Shown: one piece after another, positions 62,086 to 64,000 of the stretch
Layout of the letters: every line of letters starts with the position of its first letter
How positions within the stretch are numbered: the stretch's first letter is position 1
NCBI GenBank assembly: GCA_025698895.1
Contig: JAILWO010000001.1
Location: forward strand, 1,873,741-1,937,740
DNA: 64,000 nt
Reading direction: 5' to 3'
Origin: Rhizobiaceae bacterium
GTDB taxonomy: Bacteria; Pseudomonadota; Alphaproteobacteria; Rhizobiales; Rhizobiaceae
Translations under genes and position numbers: made by a program
The notes under the pieces: model-generated
Database searches by the model: none
What the model was told of the DNA's origin: nothing
What the model saw: only the letters and a program-made list of their open reading frames with translations

Positions 62086-64000
62086 CTAGACGTTGTCGGT
62101 CTGAGTGCCGCTGCCGTCATCGAAGAGTATCTTAACGGCCTCGGCGTTTGTGTTGAAGACATAGTTTTCGAGGACAGCCACAGTCTGGAAGCTTTGGCCG
62201 TTCTGTGCGCCATCCGTGTCTACACGCAGTTCGGCATCGGCACCGTTCTGCTGAATTTGCACATAGCCGTCGGCCTCCAGGTCGGTCACTCCAGTCAATC
62301 CGACCAGCAACTCCGTCAGGTCGATGGTATCGCCACCCGATCCGTCCTGGAAGTCGGCGATGAAGTCGTTGATGGAGCCGAGCGTGTCGGCACTGACTAC
62401 GAACACATCCGAACCTGCGCCGCCGGTCATGGTGTCGGAACCGGCCCCGCCGTTCAGGAAGTCATCGCCGTCACCGCCGATAAGAATGTCATCGCCGCCC
62501 TCGCCCTTCAGCGTATCGGCACCGCTCCCTCCCGACAAATAATTGGCGCCGCTGTTGCCGAAGAGGTAGTCATCGCCTGCTCCTCCTATGAGGCCCTCGA
62601 TACCGATCAGCGTGTCGCCTGCCGCGTAGCCGCCTCCGATTTTCCCCTCTTCCGGATTGGCGAAATCAGTGGGCGCACCTGTTGCGCCGCCGGTGTCGTT
62701 GAGGTTGATCGAGACTGCGGCAGAGCTGTTGCTGTAATCTGCTACATCGTTTGCGCCGGCGCCGCCATTGAGGGTGTCCACACCGGAGCTGGCGGCGATG
62801 GCTTCCGCGGAGGCATCGGTACCTGTGAGCGCATACCCCGTTCCGGTTTGGTCGCCTTCAATTCTGACGTTTAACTCGTCTGTGCCGATGACTGTGTCGC
62901 CATCGCCGTCGGTGATGCTCACCTGAAAATTGAGTTCGGTGTCGCCTACGACCACCTGGGCGTTATACCGGATCTGGCCGATGGTGACTTGATTGTCATC
63001 CGAATAGCCTGGCGGTGGGGATGCATTGGCCAGCTTCGTGATGTCTATTTCGCTGAAGCTTGTCAGGCCGAAGGTTGATAGGAACGCAGCATCGATGACA
63101 AAGGACGGTGCGCTGCCGAGTATGACGACTGTGGTCGTGTGAGTGTTATCGATGGTTATTTGGAATTTGACACTTTCCGTCGCTGCCATCTTGGCGACAC
63201 TGAATTCGATCTCCGTTTGCGGAGATGCAAACAGGATCTCGACTCGCTCGTTGTTGGTGAAGTTGGCGTTTTGCGGCGCGAGTCCGCCGCCCCCGGCATT
63301 GCTGACCTGAATGTGACTTGCGTTTCCGTTGGCGGCATATCCCTTGATCGTCACATCGGGCGACGCTCCTGATGGCAGGGTGGCGTCGTCGTAGTATTGC
63401 CCGTCGGCGATATACATCGCGGACGAGTAGTTGGTCGGTTGAAGCTGTGTGAAATCCGAAATCTGGGAGACAAGGAAGTCGTTGTTTATGAGTTCGAAAT
63501 TGTAGGTTCCGTCAACATTCATTTCGAGAACGAAATATTCGCTGCCGGCCGGGAACGTGTAATTTCCGGCCGTCAGCGTGGGTGCTGACGTATATGCGGT
63601 GAAGGTCGTGCTGTGAGTCAGAGAGTCATAGGAAGAGACGGTATAGAAGGTAAAGTCTGCCGACGGTGTGTCGGCAACCACTTGGTAGACTTGGACGCCG
63701 CCGACGAACACGCCAGCCATCGCCGTGGATGTGTAGGTGAAGCCGGCGGGGTTGGTGCCCAGGGCGATACCGATCGCATTCGTCGCATGGGCTCCGTCAG
63801 CGCCGAATGACGGGGCCCAGGTTCCATTCACACTGTGCCCGTCGATGCTTGGCATCAGGACGTCGTTCACGACGCCGATCACCGGCGCGTCGTCGTCGAC
63901 GGTCACGGTGAAGCCCTTGCTGGCGGTGTCGCCATCGGGGTCCGTCGCCGTCACCGTCACGTCGATGACGATGTCGTCCTCGGCATTGGCCGTCGCATGC
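62086..64000 (-). CDS. RTX/VCBS type I secreted protein (5' part outside window)
   Basis: The frame runs to the window edge, so only the C-terminal ~638 residues are seen. They start in VCBS/cadherin-like sequence (TVTATDPDGDTASKGFTVTV), continue with an adhesin-like region, then Ca-binding RTX nonapeptides (GGAGDDYLFG, GEGGDDILIG, GGDGDDFLNGG, GGAGSDTMTGG) around 62,400-62,580 and a type I secretion target end (GSINDFIADFQDGSGGDTID; then LFDDG). The protein is exported by an ABC/HlyD/TolC system not in the window. Possible adhesin or secreted enzyme; only the C-terminus is available. Confidence 0.9.
   Translation of the reverse strand, partial: HATANAEDDIVIDVTVTATDPDGDTASKGFTVTVDDDAPVIGVVNDVLMPSIDGHSVNGTWAPSFGADGAHATNAIGIALGTNPAGFTYTSTAMAGVFVGGVQVYQVVADTPSADFTFYTVSSYDSLTHSTTFTAYTSAPTLTAGNYTFPAGSEYFVLEMNVDGTYNFELINNDFLVSQISDFTQLQPTNYSSAMYIADGQYYDDATLPSGASPDVTIKGYAANGNASHIQVSNAGGGGLAPQNANFTNNERVEILFASPQTEIEFSVAKMAATESVKFQITIDNTHTTTVVILGSAPSFVIDAAFLSTFGLTSFSEIDITKLANASPPPGYSDDNQVTIGQIRYNAQVVVGDTELNFQVSITDGDGDTVIGTDELNVRIEGDQTGTGYALTGTDASAEAIAASSGVDTLNGGAGANDVADYSNSSAAVSINLNDTGGATGAPTDFANPEEGKIGGGYAAGDTLIGIEGLIGGAGDDYLFGNSGANYLSGGSGADTLKGEGGDDILIGGDGDDFLNGGAGSDTMTGGAGSDVFVVSADTLGSINDFIADFQDGSGGDTIDLTELLVGLTGVTDLEADGYVQIQQNGADAELRVDTDGAQNGQSFQTVAVLENYVFNTNAEAVKILFDDGSGTQTDNV

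Noticed and set aside
62400..62580. Tandem repeats as a DNA repeat or CRISPR-like array
   Set aside because: They encode the GGxGxDxL-type RTX nonapeptides in a single reading frame and vary in sequence.

Overview
This 64 kb window is GC-rich chromosome from an alphaproteobacterium, most likely Rhizobiales (Phyllobacteriaceae/Mesorhizobium-like). That is inferred from protein character, from guaB and guaA flanking an RsmB-type methyltransferase, and from the rhizobial style of the formate dehydrogenase genes. No rRNA, tRNA or CRISPR array was seen.

Layout. 1-14.2 kb is core and stress biology: a truncated MFS exporter, guaB, two membrane proteins, oxyR divergent from katG, a SulP transporter with an Xre regulator, an rRNA methyltransferase, tspO (start unclear), a thioesterase, an internally deleted MTA nucleosidase pseudogene, an SRPBCC protein and guaA. 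14.2-15.8 kb, between two copies of the last 12 bp of guaA, carries an epoxide hydrolase and looks like a small remnant island. 15.8-25.1 kb is a carbohydrate-uptake region: two ribose-type ABC transporters (one split over divergent operons), a LacI regulator, an epimerase and a decayed Gfo/Idh/MocA gene. An IS256-type transposase remnant closes it.

25.5-53.9 kb is a formate/molybdenum-tungsten island. It holds a membrane-bound, Tat-exported formate dehydrogenase (three subunits, a small Tat protein and a TorD chaperone), a translationally coupled operon of poorly characterised proteins (lipoate-ligase-like, DUF6505, DUF6352, DUF3305, DUF3306), a multi-cluster Fe-S protein and a WD40-cytochrome c fusion. 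It continues with a tungstate-type ABC transporter (tupBCA) divergent from an HTH-PBP regulator, three MoeA paralogues (one fused to a PBP-like domain), mobA, fdhD, a TusA-like protein and a second, cytosolic NAD-type formate dehydrogenase. Together they plausibly import W/Mo oxyanion, build and insert the cofactor, sulfurate it and oxidise formate in two compartments.

53.9-64 kb is envelope and signalling: a PycTM-like membrane protein divergent from a FecR-TPR-beta-barrel fusion that is translationally coupled to a CHASE2 class III cyclase, then a LivK/LpoA-like lipoprotein, a small secreted protein and the C-terminal part of an RTX/VCBS type I secreted protein that runs off the window.

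The strongest leads for new biology are the reuse of one PBP-like fold in the tup transporter, its regulator and a MoeA; the coupled DUF cassette with the FDH; and the cyclase/FecR-barrel/PycTM-like neighbourhood.
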